Part shown: positions 16,330-24,568 of the stretch, one piece after another | Layout of the letters: each line of letters begins with the position of its first letter | Position numbering within the stretch: position 1 is the stretch's first letter | Source: Bacteroidales bacterium | GTDB lineage: Bacteria > Bacteroidota > Bacteroidia > Bacteroidales > UBA3824 | NCBI GenBank assembly: GCA_017417315.1 | Contig: JAFPZK010000067.1 | Coordinates: 1-44,518 of the forward strand | Direction: 5' to 3' | Length of the DNA: 44,518 nucleotides | Made by a program: the position numbers and the translations under genes | Notes under the pieces: model-generated | Database searches by the model: none | Told to the model about the DNA's origin: nothing | Seen by the model: only the letters and a program-made list of their open reading frames with translations

Positions 16330-17385
16330 AATGACTATCCGCATTTAACATAAAATAACTTTTTTATGTTAGTAATAATAGTTACTTTTGTCTTAAACAT
16401 CTTGATTATTATGAAACTGATAGAATTTACCGAACACTTTTAGAATGAAGAATCTTGTGAACAGTACTTAAAGGAAGTTCGCGAAAAACAAGGAGTTGTA
16501 TGTACCAAATGCGGCGGCACAGCGCATTATTGGAATAAAGCCAGCAAAAGTTGGATATGCAAGCATTGTCATCATCAAACGACACTGACCTCAGGAACCG
16601 TTATGCACGGAAGTAATTTGCCCTTACGATATTGGTTTATTGCCATTCATTTGTTAACGGCAACAAAGAAGACGATTTCAGCCAAAGAAATGCAACGACA
16701 ACTTGGACATAAAAGGTATCAACCCATTTGGGAAATGATGCATAAATTGCGCAGTGTAATGGGATTGCGAGATGCAAAGTACAAATTGTCGGGAGAATTT
16801 GAATTGGATGAAGGTTATTTTTCTATCAACTCAAATTTGTCAGAAGAGGAAAAAATAAAACGTGGTATAGGAAGTCAAAATAAAGCCAAGGTGTTGGTAA
16901 TGGTTGAGAGTCAGGATGTTGAAGAAGATAAACAAAAGAAAAATAGACCTACAAAGAAATGTGGTCATATAAAAATGGAAGTCATAAAAGACCTTAAATC
17001 AGAGACGTTTGAAACAGCAACAGAAAAATCAGTAGAAAAAGAATCAACAGTAACAATGGATAATTTACGCGGACATAATGGTGTTGAAAAAGCCGTAGAA
17101 AATTCGAAAAAACAAACAGTTCCCGGTAAAGAAGCACCGAAAGTTCTCCCATGGGTTCATATAGCCATTTCAAATGCAAAAGCATTGTTTCAAGATTTTT
17201 TTCATGGAATGAAAGATGCTTTTTTGCAATTATATCTCAACGAATTTTGTTACAAATTCAACCGAATGTATTTCGGAGATAAAATATTCGACAGATTAAT
17301 GATTGCCGCTGTTGCATATAAACCTGATTTTGAGCATAAAATATACAACAAAAAAAAGAGATTATGTTAATTGCGGATAATCATT
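16330..17385. mobile_element. IS1595-family (ISXO2-like) insertion sequence
   Basis: Imperfect terminal inverted repeats of about 24 bp match between 16330-16353 (AATGACTATCCGCATTTAAC...) and the reverse complement of about 17362-17385 (ATGATTATCCGCAATTAAC...). T/A-rich 8-bp flanks reading TTTTTTAA occur on both sides, consistent with a target duplication, although the A/T runs leave a 1-bp ambiguity. The single transposase gene lies inside. It was inserted at the extreme 3' end of the leftward 88-residue gene, whose stop codon now lies in the right inverted repeat. Confidence 0.8.
16411..17370 (+). pseudogene. IS1595-family transposase with early stop codon
   Basis: Reading from ATG 16411, codon 11 is TAG (16441-16443); the frame is then open for another 308 codons. 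After the stop come a zinc ribbon (CTKCGG ... CKHC, about codons 30-55) and the ISXO2-type catalytic core: FELDEGYFS, VTMDNLRGHN, HIAISNAKALF and a C-terminal LQLYLNEFCYKFNR. Translation from the internal ATG at 16603 would give 255 residues without the zinc ribbon. The nonsense codon suggests a dead or read-through-dependent copy. The DDE-type core otherwise looks intact. Confidence 0.8.
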
Positions 17386-17647
17386 TTTTTAATATCGTGC
17401 CTAAATTCTTAAACAACATCTCAAAACTATTTGCTTTGACGTATTCCGCCATTTTACACACACCGCCACGAAAGACTTTTACGCGAAACCTCTCTTTGTC
17501 AGTCCGGGTTAAGTAGATGTCTGTTTTTTCAAACGTTTCGGGATTTTGAAATTCCAAGCGGCATGACCTCAGATAGTTCGCACTGAACGTAAAATTCGAT
17601 TGCGGTATGGTCGCCGTTAATTCGTTATTCATTGTTAATTTTTTCAT
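17381..17647 (-). CDS. Small phage protein of unknown function
   Basis: 88 residues (MKKLTMNNELTATIPQ...), with charged beta-like segments (KTDIYLTRTDKERFRVKVF) and a closing helix. No family is recognised. The stop codon lies in the right inverted repeat of the neighbouring IS; joining the two flanks of the IS would give a stop at about the same length, so the insertion altered at most the last one or two residues. It is 14 nt downstream of the helicase-like gene and probably cotranscribed. Confidence 0.55.
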   Translation of the reverse strand: MKKLTMNNELTATIPQSNFTFSANYLRSCRLEFQNPETFEKTDIYLTRTDKERFRVKVFRGGVCKMAEYVKANSFEMLFKNLGTILKK

Positions 17648-17661
17648 GATTATTTCCTATT

Positions 17662-19524
17662 TTAATTAAAATTTATTCCTACTTTTTTACTTAATTTCTG
17701 ATAGTCAAGAATTATTGAAGATGTCGGATTGGTGAAGTTCTGTTTGCCGTCAAGCGTATCGCCGTCCTGTAAAAAGCGCACGTCCTTTTTGCAAACAAAA
17801 AATTCTGAATGTACCAACTCTTCCGATATTTCCTGCTGACTTTTTGCCCGGTTGCCTGCTTCTTTCGCATACGGAACATAAAGCCGACCGAGGCGGATTG
17901 CAACGTACTGGTCATACAAAACTTTGTCGCCCGCTGTTTCGTTCAACAGTTTCAAGTCCTGACCTTTTTTTATAAAACCACGGTCAAACAAAACTTGTAT
18001 GATGTTCCAAAATTCAAGCGTTACGCTCGTTTCTTGTAAGATGTCAAATTGTTGTTTGATGTTGTCAGCCGCCATTTTGCCGAGTTCCTCAAAAAAATCA
18101 AGGTTTACCATGCGGATTTTCTTTTCGTCCAACAATATCATTGCCGGTGCTAACATTCCAGCCATATTGTCCAAAAAGCGCGTATCAACACCCGGCAATA
18201 AGTTGAAAAAGTACGAAAAGAGTACGTTGTACATCTCTTTAAACCGTTTTTCTATCAAAGTGCGGTATTGTAGTAACTCTACGCAAATTTGCGATAATCC
18301 GCCACGTTCCAATTCGATAAGCCTTTTGTAAGCATCGCGTTGTTCTGTTGTTTTTTGCGTTTCGTTAGCCTGAACCAATATTGTACGTGTGTAGAAAATT
18401 TCGTTTTCAGGCAAGTAGTTGGACGTAAGCACCAACGACGATTGTACATCAACTGTATCAACCTTGTTGTCGTTGGAAAAACTCGCCTTTTGATACCCGG
18501 CACCGTCGTACATACTTTGCAACATTCCCTGAACGTTGCCGATGATGTCGTTATGGTACTCGTCAAGCCAAACAAGGGCATTGCTTTTTTGGTTCATCAT
18601 TCGCGCCATGGATTTGGGCGTGTTTTGATTGCCTTTTAACGATACTTCACGCTGCGGTTTGCCGAAAATTGCCGTTAAGTTGCGGATAATTGACGATTTA
18701 CCCGACCCTCTGACACCTTTAACATACAGAATCGGCATAAATTTTAATTCCTCAAAAAGTATGTCGCGGAAAATCGAGGCTATTGCAAAACACGTCGGGA
18801 AAATGCAATAATGTTTGTGCGCGTCGTAAAGCATTTGAAACCACTTATTAAAAGTGATGTCCTTGTTTTCAAAGTACGTAAAACTTTCCGCCGTATCGTC
18901 CTTTTTAACGCCGCCTGTTATACTGTCTACGTATGGCATAAAAAAGGATTTTTCAATGTTTTTGCCGTCTTCGGTTACGGTGGTTTTCACAAGTCCAAAC
19001 TCGTCAGGCTCTAACACTTTGCCGTCTTTGACCGCTACATTGGAGAAAAAATACGCTTTGGCTTCGTTGTTCCAACCGAGTTTTTCTGCAAAAATGCTTT
19101 CGGGAACGGCAGGCATGGCGTTGAGAATCTTGAAAAGGTCATCATCTTTGCCTAAGAATACGCGCTGCTGTTTATAAAGAGCGGTACGGAACTTTGCCGC
19201 CGATGAAAACTCTTTGTTTGAAAGTTTTATAAAAATCGGCTCGTCGAGTTTGAGTTCCTTGTCGTTACCGACTTGCAAAATACGGAACACCTCGTCATCG
19301 GAATTGCGGATTAAATGCCGTATTTTAAACGGAAATTCTGCAACTCCGTACCAATCGTATTTGCCGTTAATATAAACACCTTCGGCAGTTATTTTGACAC
19401 TGTTGGTGTTCAGGTACAAAATATTACCGTCATCGTCTGTTGTATACTCCTTTTTGTCTATGTTTTCCTTCGTCTTCGCGATGGAGTTTGCAAATGCTGC
19501 TTTTACCTCTTCTATTGACTTCAT
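17662..19524 (-). CDS. Phage replicative helicase-like ATPase (DUF927/SF3-like)
   Basis: 620 residues. The C-terminal two thirds hold a P-loop ATPase: Walker A VKGVRGSGKSS at about 265-275, a Walker B-type NALVWLDEYHND, and the sensor-like strand SSLVLTSNYLPEN. This resembles helicases coupled to phage/plasmid primases. The N-terminal third (about 1-230) is a DUF927-like all-beta/alpha module. The ATG at 19524 is preferred; it overlaps the stop of the Toprim gene, so the two are translationally coupled. With that primase-like protein it probably forms the element's replication unit. The helicase role is inferred from fold and neighbour. Confidence 0.75.
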   Translation of the reverse strand: MKSIEEVKAAFANSIAKTKENIDKKEYTTDDDGNILYLNTNSVKITAEGVYINGKYDWYGVAEFPFKIRHLIRNSDDEVFRILQVGNDKELKLDEPIFIKLSNKEFSSAAKFRTALYKQQRVFLGKDDDLFKILNAMPAVPESIFAEKLGWNNEAKAYFFSNVAVKDGKVLEPDEFGLVKTTVTEDGKNIEKSFFMPYVDSITGGVKKDDTAESFTYFENKDITFNKWFQMLYDAHKHYCIFPTCFAIASIFRDILFEELKFMPILYVKGVRGSGKSSIIRNLTAIFGKPQREVSLKGNQNTPKSMARMMNQKSNALVWLDEYHNDIIGNVQGMLQSMYDGAGYQKASFSNDNKVDTVDVQSSLVLTSNYLPENEIFYTRTILVQANETQKTTEQRDAYKRLIELERGGLSQICVELLQYRTLIEKRFKEMYNVLFSYFFNLLPGVDTRFLDNMAGMLAPAMILLDEKKIRMVNLDFFEELGKMAADNIKQQFDILQETSVTLEFWNIIQVLFDRGFIKKGQDLKLLNETAGDKVLYDQYVAIRLGRLYVPYAKEAGNRAKSQQEISEELVHSEFFVCKKDVRFLQDGDTLDGKQNFTNPTSSIILDYQKLSKKVGINFN

Positions 19525-19526
19525 AA

Positions 19527-20417
19527 TTAACAAAACCTTAAAAATACGTCCGCTAAATCTTCTTTCTCTTTGCCGTATTCTAAAATAAAATCGTTTACCG
19601 ATATTCTTAAACCGGGCATAAGGTTAAGGATTTGAGCCGTTTTTTCTTTCCATGCCGGATAACCGTCCCGGTCCGGAAATACAAAAACATAATTCTTAAA
19701 ATTTTTCAGGAAGTTCAGCCTATATGATTGAAAATTGTTTATGGATAGAGTTGCAATCCAAGTAAAATCCGGCTCGATGAGAGAACCTATAAGGCAAGTT
19801 TTCTCACTTTCGACAATCGCAACGGGTTTGTCAGGGTAGAGGCTGGTTAAGTGCTGCCCAAAGTAACACATTTCAGGCTCGTTTTCCTGTTTACGGTTCA
19901 GAAATTTCCACATCATAGAAATTTTTGCGTATTCTCCGCCGGTTTGGTCTTTTACCTTGGTGCGGTGTCCGTCCGGATTGTACCACATGATTTTGCCGCG
20001 GTGTATTTTATAATTTTCATCAATCTGCCAAAAGATAATGCCGTCATTAACGCTGCCGATGAAATAGTTGTTCAGGATTTGTTCGAGTTCCGATTTCTGA
20101 AATTTTGTCAGCAAAAAACGGATTAACCCGTTTTCGTACTTTTTTATATTGAAGGCTGAGGCTGTTTCCGTGTCATAAAAAAACGCCTCTTTTTTTGCGA
20201 CAATTACCGGCTCGAAATCGGAATTATTTATTGTGCCGGTTGGATAAAGTCTGTAACCGCATTCTTTCACATGGTCGCAAATGCCGTATTGTTCGCCCGC
20301 CGGAGTGTTGTTTTCGTCTAAGTACAACGTAAAACATTTTTTACGCCCGCACTTCGGACACGTCTTTTTTGACGTCGGCGAATATGGTTCAAGATGATAT
20401 TTGTAATTGCCTTTCAT
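19527..20417 (-). CDS. Zinc-finger/Toprim primase-like protein (DUF6371-like)
   Basis: 296 residues. The N-terminal zinc finger TCPKCGRKKCF ... CDHVKECGY (about 18-55) resembles the CHC2-type primase finger. The C-terminal half is Toprim-like: VAIVESEKT supplies the catalytic Glu and FVFPDRDGYPAW the DxD-type acidic pair. The layout matches small primase-like proteins of Bacteroidota mobile elements. It overlaps the downstream helicase gene by a few bases. Expected role: primer synthesis or DNA processing for replication of the element. The leader is an A-rich stretch beginning 'ACAAAAAACTAAC'. Confidence 0.75.
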   Translation of the reverse strand: MKGNYKYHLEPYSPTSKKTCPKCGRKKCFTLYLDENNTPAGEQYGICDHVKECGYRLYPTGTINNSDFEPVIVAKKEAFFYDTETASAFNIKKYENGLIRFLLTKFQKSELEQILNNYFIGSVNDGIIFWQIDENYKIHRGKIMWYNPDGHRTKVKDQTGGEYAKISMMWKFLNRKQENEPEMCYFGQHLTSLYPDKPVAIVESEKTCLIGSLIEPDFTWIATLSINNFQSYRLNFLKNFKNYVFVFPDRDGYPAWKEKTAQILNLMPGLRISVNDFILEYGKEKEDLADVFLRFC

Positions 20418-20487
20418 TATTGTTAGTTTTTTGTTGATTTTGTATTAAAAGGCGGACATCTGCCCGGAGTCCGCCTTGCGGGGCTTT

Positions 20488-20763
20488 TTAGAACAAATCG
20501 AAAAACGATTTGCCTTTGTTCTCGTTCATGGTCTTAAAAATTATCTCCTGACCCGCTTTTAACGTGTCCGTATTTTTACGGACGGCGCGGAGTTCGTTTT
20601 TAAGACTGTCGCAGTTGCGCAAAACGCTGTCAATCTGCTGTTTCAAACGTTTGTGAGTGTGTTCAAACTCTTCTTTGCTAACCGTTTTTTCTGACATTAC
20701 GAATGTACCGTACAGATAAAAAACTAATGCTATGCTGATTAGTATTAATAAGCCGTTTTTCAT
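20488..20763 (-). CDS. Small single-pass membrane protein with coiled coil
   Basis: 91 residues: an N-terminal transmembrane helix (LLILISIALVFYLYGTFV), then a coiled coil (about 28-65, HTHKRLKQQIDSVLRNCDSL...) and a polar tail. The topology resembles phage i-spanins or membrane tethers, but nothing in the sequence proves that. No family is recognised. Confidence 0.6.
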   Translation of the reverse strand: MKNGLLILISIALVFYLYGTFVMSEKTVSKEEFEHTHKRLKQQIDSVLRNCDSLKNELRAVRKNTDTLKAGQEIIFKTMNENKGKSFFDLF

Positions 20764-20805
20764 TTCATTACCTCCTTTTTGTGCCGCCGAATACGGCGGC
20801 GGACT

Positions 20806-21162
20806 TTACCAAGTTTCCGCCCGTTTGCGCTGAATTTCCGCCTGTCTTTCCGCAGAAAGTTGCCAAATACGGTTTTCGCCTTTCTTAAAGCGGCTTTTCA
20901 TTCCGTTGCGGAGTATTTGTTCACGTCTTTGCTGCCGTTTCTCCGGCGGTTCTGCCGCAATAGCAGCCACCGCTTTGACTCTGTTTTCCGCCCGACATTT
21001 GCGCATAAACTGCGGAGTCTTTTCAAGTCCGAGTTTTTTGGCAATACGGCTTAAAGTTCTGGCACAGATTCCGAGCCGAGCCGCAATGTCCGCATTTTTC
21101 GTGTGCTTGAAATGCCGTACAAGCCATTGCGTTTGCTTTTCTGTTAATTCAATCTTGTCCAT
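20806..21162 (-). CDS. HTH DNA-binding protein
   Basis: 118 residues. Residues 5-50 form a helix-turn-helix: LTEKQTQWLVRHFKHTKNADIA followed by ARLGICARTLSRIAKKLGL, like a resolvase or terminase-small-subunit HTH. The rest is highly basic (QQRREQILRNGMKSRFKKGEN), suited to nucleic acid binding. Its operon position among early genes suggests a regulator of the element. The target is unknown; the GTCCC boxes upstream of the late genes are one possibility. Confidence 0.65.
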   Translation of the reverse strand: MDKIELTEKQTQWLVRHFKHTKNADIAARLGICARTLSRIAKKLGLEKTPQFMRKCRAENRVKAVAAIAAEPPEKRQQRREQILRNGMKSRFKKGENRIWQLSAERQAEIQRKRAETW

Positions 21163-21173
21163 ACATTCTACGT

Positions 21174-21497
21174 TTAAAAATGATAAATAACTCCTTGAAT
21201 CTTATTCAAAACCAAGAATGTTACATATTCACCGTATCCGGTTTTCATAGGTGTACATATCGAAATCATACCGTCGTGGGTTTGTGTTTTCAATATTTCA
21301 ATAGGTTTTAACCTTTTCCCGGTAATGTATTCTTTTTGATATTTTTTTATGTCCTCTAAAAGGTTATCTATTTCGTCTTCCGGTATGGTGTGAAAATCAA
21401 AATGTTTAACATAATCATCAATGATTTCCCCAATTTTGGGAAGATAACTTAATGAGGGATAGTTATAACGGATTATCCAAGTGTTAAGTGTATTCAT
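21174..21497 (-). CDS. Hypothetical phage protein
   Basis: 107 residues (MNTLNTWIIRYNYPSLSYLP...), mixed alpha/beta, with no membrane segment or recognised motif. It ends 12 nt before the HTH gene and starts next to the stop of the membrane-protein gene, so it belongs to the same operon. Confidence 0.6.
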   Translation of the reverse strand: MNTLNTWIIRYNYPSLSYLPKIGEIIDDYVKHFDFHTIPEDEIDNLLEDIKKYQKEYITGKRLKPIEILKTQTHDGMISICTPMKTGYGEYVTFLVLNKIQGVIYHF

Positions 21498-22022
21498 CTA
21501 AAACAAGGTTAATTGGTTTAATACTTTATTTTTCTCTGTTACAGTCGTTGAAATGGTTTCAACTGGCTGCGGGGGAAGTTGCTTTTTCGGGGCAGTCTTA
21601 TCTCTGCGCTTTGCCGCAGGTTTTTCCGCCGTAACGGAATTTTCCACCGAAGGTGTCTCCGATGACGGCTTCAAGGGTTTCAAGTTTTTCAACATGAAGG
21701 CGATTACAATAATATACGCCGTGTAAAAACCATAAAACACCGCTGAAATCAGCACAAAATTCTGTTGGTCAATGTTTATGCGAAGATAAACCGCTAAACC
21801 GTCCAACACCGCAAAAACCAAGACCGGGAACAACTTTCTAAGCGCAAAAACGCTTACTGTTGTCATTACTGAGTAAGAGAGAGCAAACGCCGTCAAGACT
21901 ACTTTGTCAAACGTTGTTATGCCGTTTTGCGCACATTCTTTTGCCGCTATCAGCAATTCGCTGTTGGAATAAAACAAGTGCGCCGCTAACGTAAACAGTA
22001 TTATTTTGAGTTCTAATTTCAT
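21498..22022 (-). CDS. Multi-pass membrane protein with basic, proline-rich tail
   Basis: 174 residues with about four transmembrane helices in the first 110 (IILFTLAAHLFY; VVLTAFALSYSVMTTVSVFAL; LFPVLVFAVLDGLAVYL; VLISAVFYGFYTAYIIVIAFML). A cytoplasmic tail follows, rich in Lys, Pro and Thr (AAKRRDKTAPKKQLPPQP). The ATG at 22022 is chosen because it overlaps the stop of the upstream gene, typical translational coupling; an upstream start at 22091 would run through that gene. Function unknown. Confidence 0.6.
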   Translation of the reverse strand: MKLELKIILFTLAAHLFYSNSELLIAAKECAQNGITTFDKVVLTAFALSYSVMTTVSVFALRKLFPVLVFAVLDGLAVYLRINIDQQNFVLISAVFYGFYTAYIIVIAFMLKNLKPLKPSSETPSVENSVTAEKPAAKRRDKTAPKKQLPPQPVETISTTVTEKNKVLNQLTLF

Positions 22023-22759
22023 TTCATATTCTTTTTTATGAGTTCGACAATCTCGTTTTTGGTTTTCCCTTTGGCAGCACGTTTCAGACATTCCCGGCCC
22101 GCAGGATAAATCTTTTTGCCGGTGGCTGCCTCGTATTCCCGGACTGCTAAATCAAATTCGCTTTCGTCTGAACCGCCGTTAAAGCCCGCTGTCAGGACTT
22201 CAATTTTTTGCGGTTCTTTGATTGTTACTTCAATACTGTTGAAGTAAACCATTACTACAAAAGCACTTACCCATATAACATTTATAATTATAACGGTCGA
22301 AATCTTAAAGCGGCGGTAAATCCTAAGACAAAGGATATACTCTTTTAAACGGTCTTTTGTGATAGCGCAGCCCTTTTTATTTACCGCTTTAACAAGTGTG
22401 TCGGGAATGTTCAAATTAAGATTGTAAAGGGTATTAACGCCGCCTGTTGCCTCTTTGACAAAATTACGCTGCAAAAGTAGTTTGCGTAATCCGGGATTGT
22501 TTTTTACAATGAAGGCGGTTTTGTCTTTCTTTATGAAAGCATTGAAACGGCGTTGCAAAGTGGCGTTTTGGGTTTGCAATTTCGTTGCATTATCGTTGCA
22601 ATCATGTTGCAAAGTCGTTGCAACATCGTTGCAATCTTGTTGCAATTCCGTTGCAAAGTCGTTGCAATCGGGTTCATCACCGTAAACGACTTTTGTTTCG
22701 TTCTCCCCTCCCTCGATAGAGTAGAGGGTTGCTTCTTTGACTAATCTCCTATTATCCAT
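22019..22759 (-). CDS. Membrane protein gene carrying an 11-bp-period repeat array
   Basis: 246 residues. Residues about 30-70 contain 11-residue repeats (DCNDFATELQQ, DCNDVATTLQH, DCNDNATKLQT), encoded by an 11-bp tandem DNA repeat. A single transmembrane helix lies near 152-172 (STVIIINVIWVSAFVVMVYF). The C-terminal 60 residues form a helical domain (FDLAVREYEAATGKKIYPAG). The 11-residue periodicity would suit a right-handed coiled coil. Both ends overlap neighbours, the amidase upstream and the membrane protein downstream. No family is recognised; the gene may double as a cis-acting site. Confidence 0.6.
   Translation of the reverse strand: MDNRRLVKEATLYSIEGGENETKVVYGDEPDCNDFATELQQDCNDVATTLQHDCNDNATKLQTQNATLQRRFNAFIKKDKTAFIVKNNPGLRKLLLQRNFVKEATGGVNTLYNLNLNIPDTLVKAVNKKGCAITKDRLKEYILCLRIYRRFKISTVIIINVIWVSAFVVMVYFNSIEVTIKEPQKIEVLTAGFNGGSDESEFDLAVREYEAATGKKIYPAGRECLKRAAKGKTKNEIVELIKKNMK
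22573..22669. repeat. GTTGCA array with exact 11-bp period inside a coding gene
   Basis: GTTGCA starts at 22584, 22595, 22606, 22617, 22628, 22639, 22650 and 22661, exactly every 11 bp. A one-mismatch copy (TTTGCA) lies at 22573 and an isolated copy at 22552. An 11-bp period is close to one helical turn, so all copies face the same side of the DNA, as in origin iterons. Because 11 is not a multiple of three, three copies make one 11-residue protein repeat. Confidence 0.8.
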
Positions 22760-23262
22760 TTTTTTAAGTTTTTTAAGTCTAACTCAGGGCATTTTGTATC
22801 GTTAAACGGTAAATCACAATGCCCCAAAATGTTACATTTCTTTATTTGATATTTCGCTTTGAGTATGTTTACAAGCAAAATCAAATTTAATTGTGTCCTG
22901 AAATCGTGTTTGTCCTCAGAGTGCAGACAGATTGAAACGCAGTTACAGTTATAACCAATCGCGTGTGCGGTGCAGGCTTCCAACTCGTGCAACTGATAGA
23001 TTTTGCGGTTTTTCAAGTAAAACGTGTACCCGAATCCGCTTTCCCAACCTCTAACCTCTTTGTGAAAGTCTTGTACTTCTTTCACGCTGACAGGTCTTTC
23101 AATGCCGTCGTGATGAATGACTATGTAAAGAGTTTCGCTGCGGTATTTCTCGCTGTCTGTAAAAATGCCGGTTAAATCCCGGTATATACAAAGACCTCCG
23201 GCGCACATCAGCGCGGCTGTTATCAAAAGACATTTGAACAAAACTCGTATAACTTTTGCCAT
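22741..23262 (-). CDS. N-acetylmuramoyl-L-alanine amidase (endolysin-like)
   Basis: 173 residues: an N-terminal signal-anchor (VLFKCLLITAALMCAGGLCI), then an Amidase_2 domain. Zinc ligands are visible as the His in LYIVIHHDG, the His in CTAHAIGYN and the acidic/Cys end FNDTKCPELD. The enzyme cleaves the amide between muramic acid and L-Ala in peptidoglycan. Start 23262 is preferred to a TTG at 23283. The gene overlaps the preceding two-helix membrane-protein gene by 40 bp, and the signal-anchor suggests export to the periplasm. A role in host lysis is likely but unproven. Confidence 0.82.
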   Translation of the reverse strand: MAKVIRVLFKCLLITAALMCAGGLCIYRDLTGIFTDSEKYRSETLYIVIHHDGIERPVSVKEVQDFHKEVRGWESGFGYTFYLKNRKIYQLHELEACTAHAIGYNCNCVSICLHSEDKHDFRTQLNLILLVNILKAKYQIKKCNILGHCDLPFNDTKCPELDLKNLKKWIIGD

Positions 23263-23576
23263 TCGCCGCTTTTGATTAACCAAAACACCAAAAATCCGAA
23301 CACAAACAAGGCTGAAAATCCGAAGATTTTTTTGCCGAAACTTTCAAGGAACGTGTTTAACAGTGTTTTTGATAGCCACAGCGAAAAATCCAAAACGGAA
23401 AAAACGCACGCTATCGGGAATATCAGAAACACTAAGCAAAGTACTTTTTGCCAAGTGTAGCCCTTCAACTGGTAACGGGTCAGAAGACTCATACACGGAA
23501 AGTCGGGATACCTCGGCATTTGCGCCGGTCCGGGGTCATTGATAACCGGCTCGGTGTAGATAAATTCTTTTGGCAT
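23223..23576 (-). CDS. Two-helix membrane protein, possible holin
   Basis: 117 residues with two strong transmembrane segments (VLCLVFLIFPIACVFSVLDF; IFGFSALFVFGFLVFWLI). The N-terminus (MPKEFIYTEPVINDPGPAQ) is proline-rich and soluble. It lies immediately upstream of and overlaps the amidase gene, the classic holin-endolysin order. No holin family motif is recognised, so the holin label is contextual. Confidence 0.6.
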   Translation of the reverse strand: MPKEFIYTEPVINDPGPAQMPRYPDFPCMSLLTRYQLKGYTWQKVLCLVFLIFPIACVFSVLDFSLWLSKTLLNTFLESFGKKIFGFSALFVFGFLVFWLIKSGEWQKLYEFCSNVF

Positions 23577-23595
23577 TTTTTTACACTTTTTATTA

Positions 23596-23913
23596 TCATT
23601 GTAGTTTTTCTTTAATCATCTGTGTCGTCAGGTCTATTGCCTGAATACGGCTGCGTTCTGGGGAGTACTGAACTTTTAACTCGCAATCCAACCAATTGAA
23701 CGCCATTTGAAAAAACTCCTTAACAATGTATTTGTCTTTCGGGAGTGAATTTACGTCCGTGAACCAATGCGTTAAACGGTTCGCCGAAACCTCGGTTATG
23801 GAGTTAAACTTTTTAGCCGACTGACGACAAAAGTTTATTTTACTGCCCGTTTTTAACAAATTGTACAACTTGTTAAGATAGCCGTGTAATTGATTAATTT
23901 CCGCTTTGTTCAT
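23596..23913 (-). CDS. Hypothetical phage protein
   Basis: 105 residues, mostly helical (MNKAEINQLHGYLNKLYNLL...), no membrane segment. The segment FCRQSAKKFNSITEVSANRLTHW could be a small DNA-binding module but does not match a family I recognise. It is a member of the leftward early operon. Confidence 0.55.
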   Translation of the reverse strand: MNKAEINQLHGYLNKLYNLLKTGSKINFCRQSAKKFNSITEVSANRLTHWFTDVNSLPKDKYIVKEFFQMAFNWLDCELKVQYSPERSRIQAIDLTTQMIKEKLQ

Positions 23914-23919
23914 ACTGCT

Positions 23920-24069
23920 TTAATCCATTATTACCACTACTGCGGTTATACTTGAAAATATTAGCACTATCCATTTTGCGATTTTTGCAACAAACCGCAT
24001 TTTGCAGCCCGGATGTTGCCCCGCAAACGTAAAAGCGTCTTCCATTTTTTCAAAAAAATATTCTTTCAT
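23920..24069 (-). CDS. 49-residue single-pass membrane protein
   Basis: A short ORF: MKEYFFEKMEDAFTFAG at the start, a basic stretch (KMRFVAKIAKW) and a transmembrane helix at the end (IVLIFSSITAVVVIMD). It fills the gap between two operon genes, ends 6 nt before the next start, and has normal codon use. The amphipathic N-terminus plus a C-terminal helix is a common design of phage membrane effectors. Function unknown. Confidence 0.6.
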   Translation of the reverse strand: MKEYFFEKMEDAFTFAGQHPGCKMRFVAKIAKWIVLIFSSITAVVVIMD

Positions 24070-24131
24070 TTGTTCTACTTTTTTATTTGTTCGACATTTT
24101 CTTTATTGCTGTTTTTTTTTGAAGAAAACAA

Positions 24132-24179
24132 GCGGAGTGTTTCCTAATGTTATCAGGGAAGCCAAGCCCGACACTCCGC
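24132..24179. other. Intergenic two-stem hairpin
   Basis: Outer stem GCGGAGTGT/ACACTCCGC (9 bp, perfect) and inner stem TTCC/GGAA (24141-24144 with 24157-24160), between genes of the early operon. No T-run follows on the minus strand, so it is not a standard terminator. It may be a processing or attenuation site in the early transcript. Confidence 0.55.
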
Positions 24180-24221
24180 CGTTTAAACAATCAAAAAATC
24201 AACAAAAAAACAATTCCAAAA

Positions 24222-24530
24222 CTAATCTTCTAAGTTTTTATCCTCCGGCTCTTTGTCCGAAGGTTCGTTTTCAGGAACTTCGGGTTTTTGCGCCGGAGTG
24301 TGCGGAACTACGTGATTAATCACGCTTGCAGGATTTCTGAAAAATTCTGCAACCACTTCTGCATTGTCCTTGTTTTTGAGGTAATTAATCAGCATTGGCA
24401 ATATATCTTTTACAAGTGCCATAAGTGCCGAAAAATTAAACTCCATTTCTTTACCTGATTTTTCCGAGTTTGCGAGTTGTTCTAATGCTTTGATTACAAC
24501 TACATCGCTGATTTCTAATGCTATTTTCAT
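24222..24530 (-). CDS. Hypothetical phage protein with acidic tail
   Basis: 102 residues: a helical N-terminal domain (MKIALEISDVVVIKALEQLA; FSALMALVKDILPMLINYL) and an acidic, proline-rich tail (PEVPENEPSDKEPEDKNLED). A leader with an A-rich AAAAAAGTAAAAG stretch precedes the ATG. No family is recognised. It is the second gene of the leftward operon. Confidence 0.6.
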   Translation of the reverse strand: MKIALEISDVVVIKALEQLANSEKSGKEMEFNFSALMALVKDILPMLINYLKNKDNAEVVAEFFRNPASVINHVVPHTPAQKPEVPENEPSDKEPEDKNLED

Positions 24531-24568
24531 ACTTTTACTTTTTTATGTTAGTAAATAATTTTTAAATC

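Noticed and set aside
22573..22669. CRISPR array
   Set aside because: The repeat unit is only about 6-7 bases with 4-5 base spacers, there are no cas genes, and it lies inside a coding gene.
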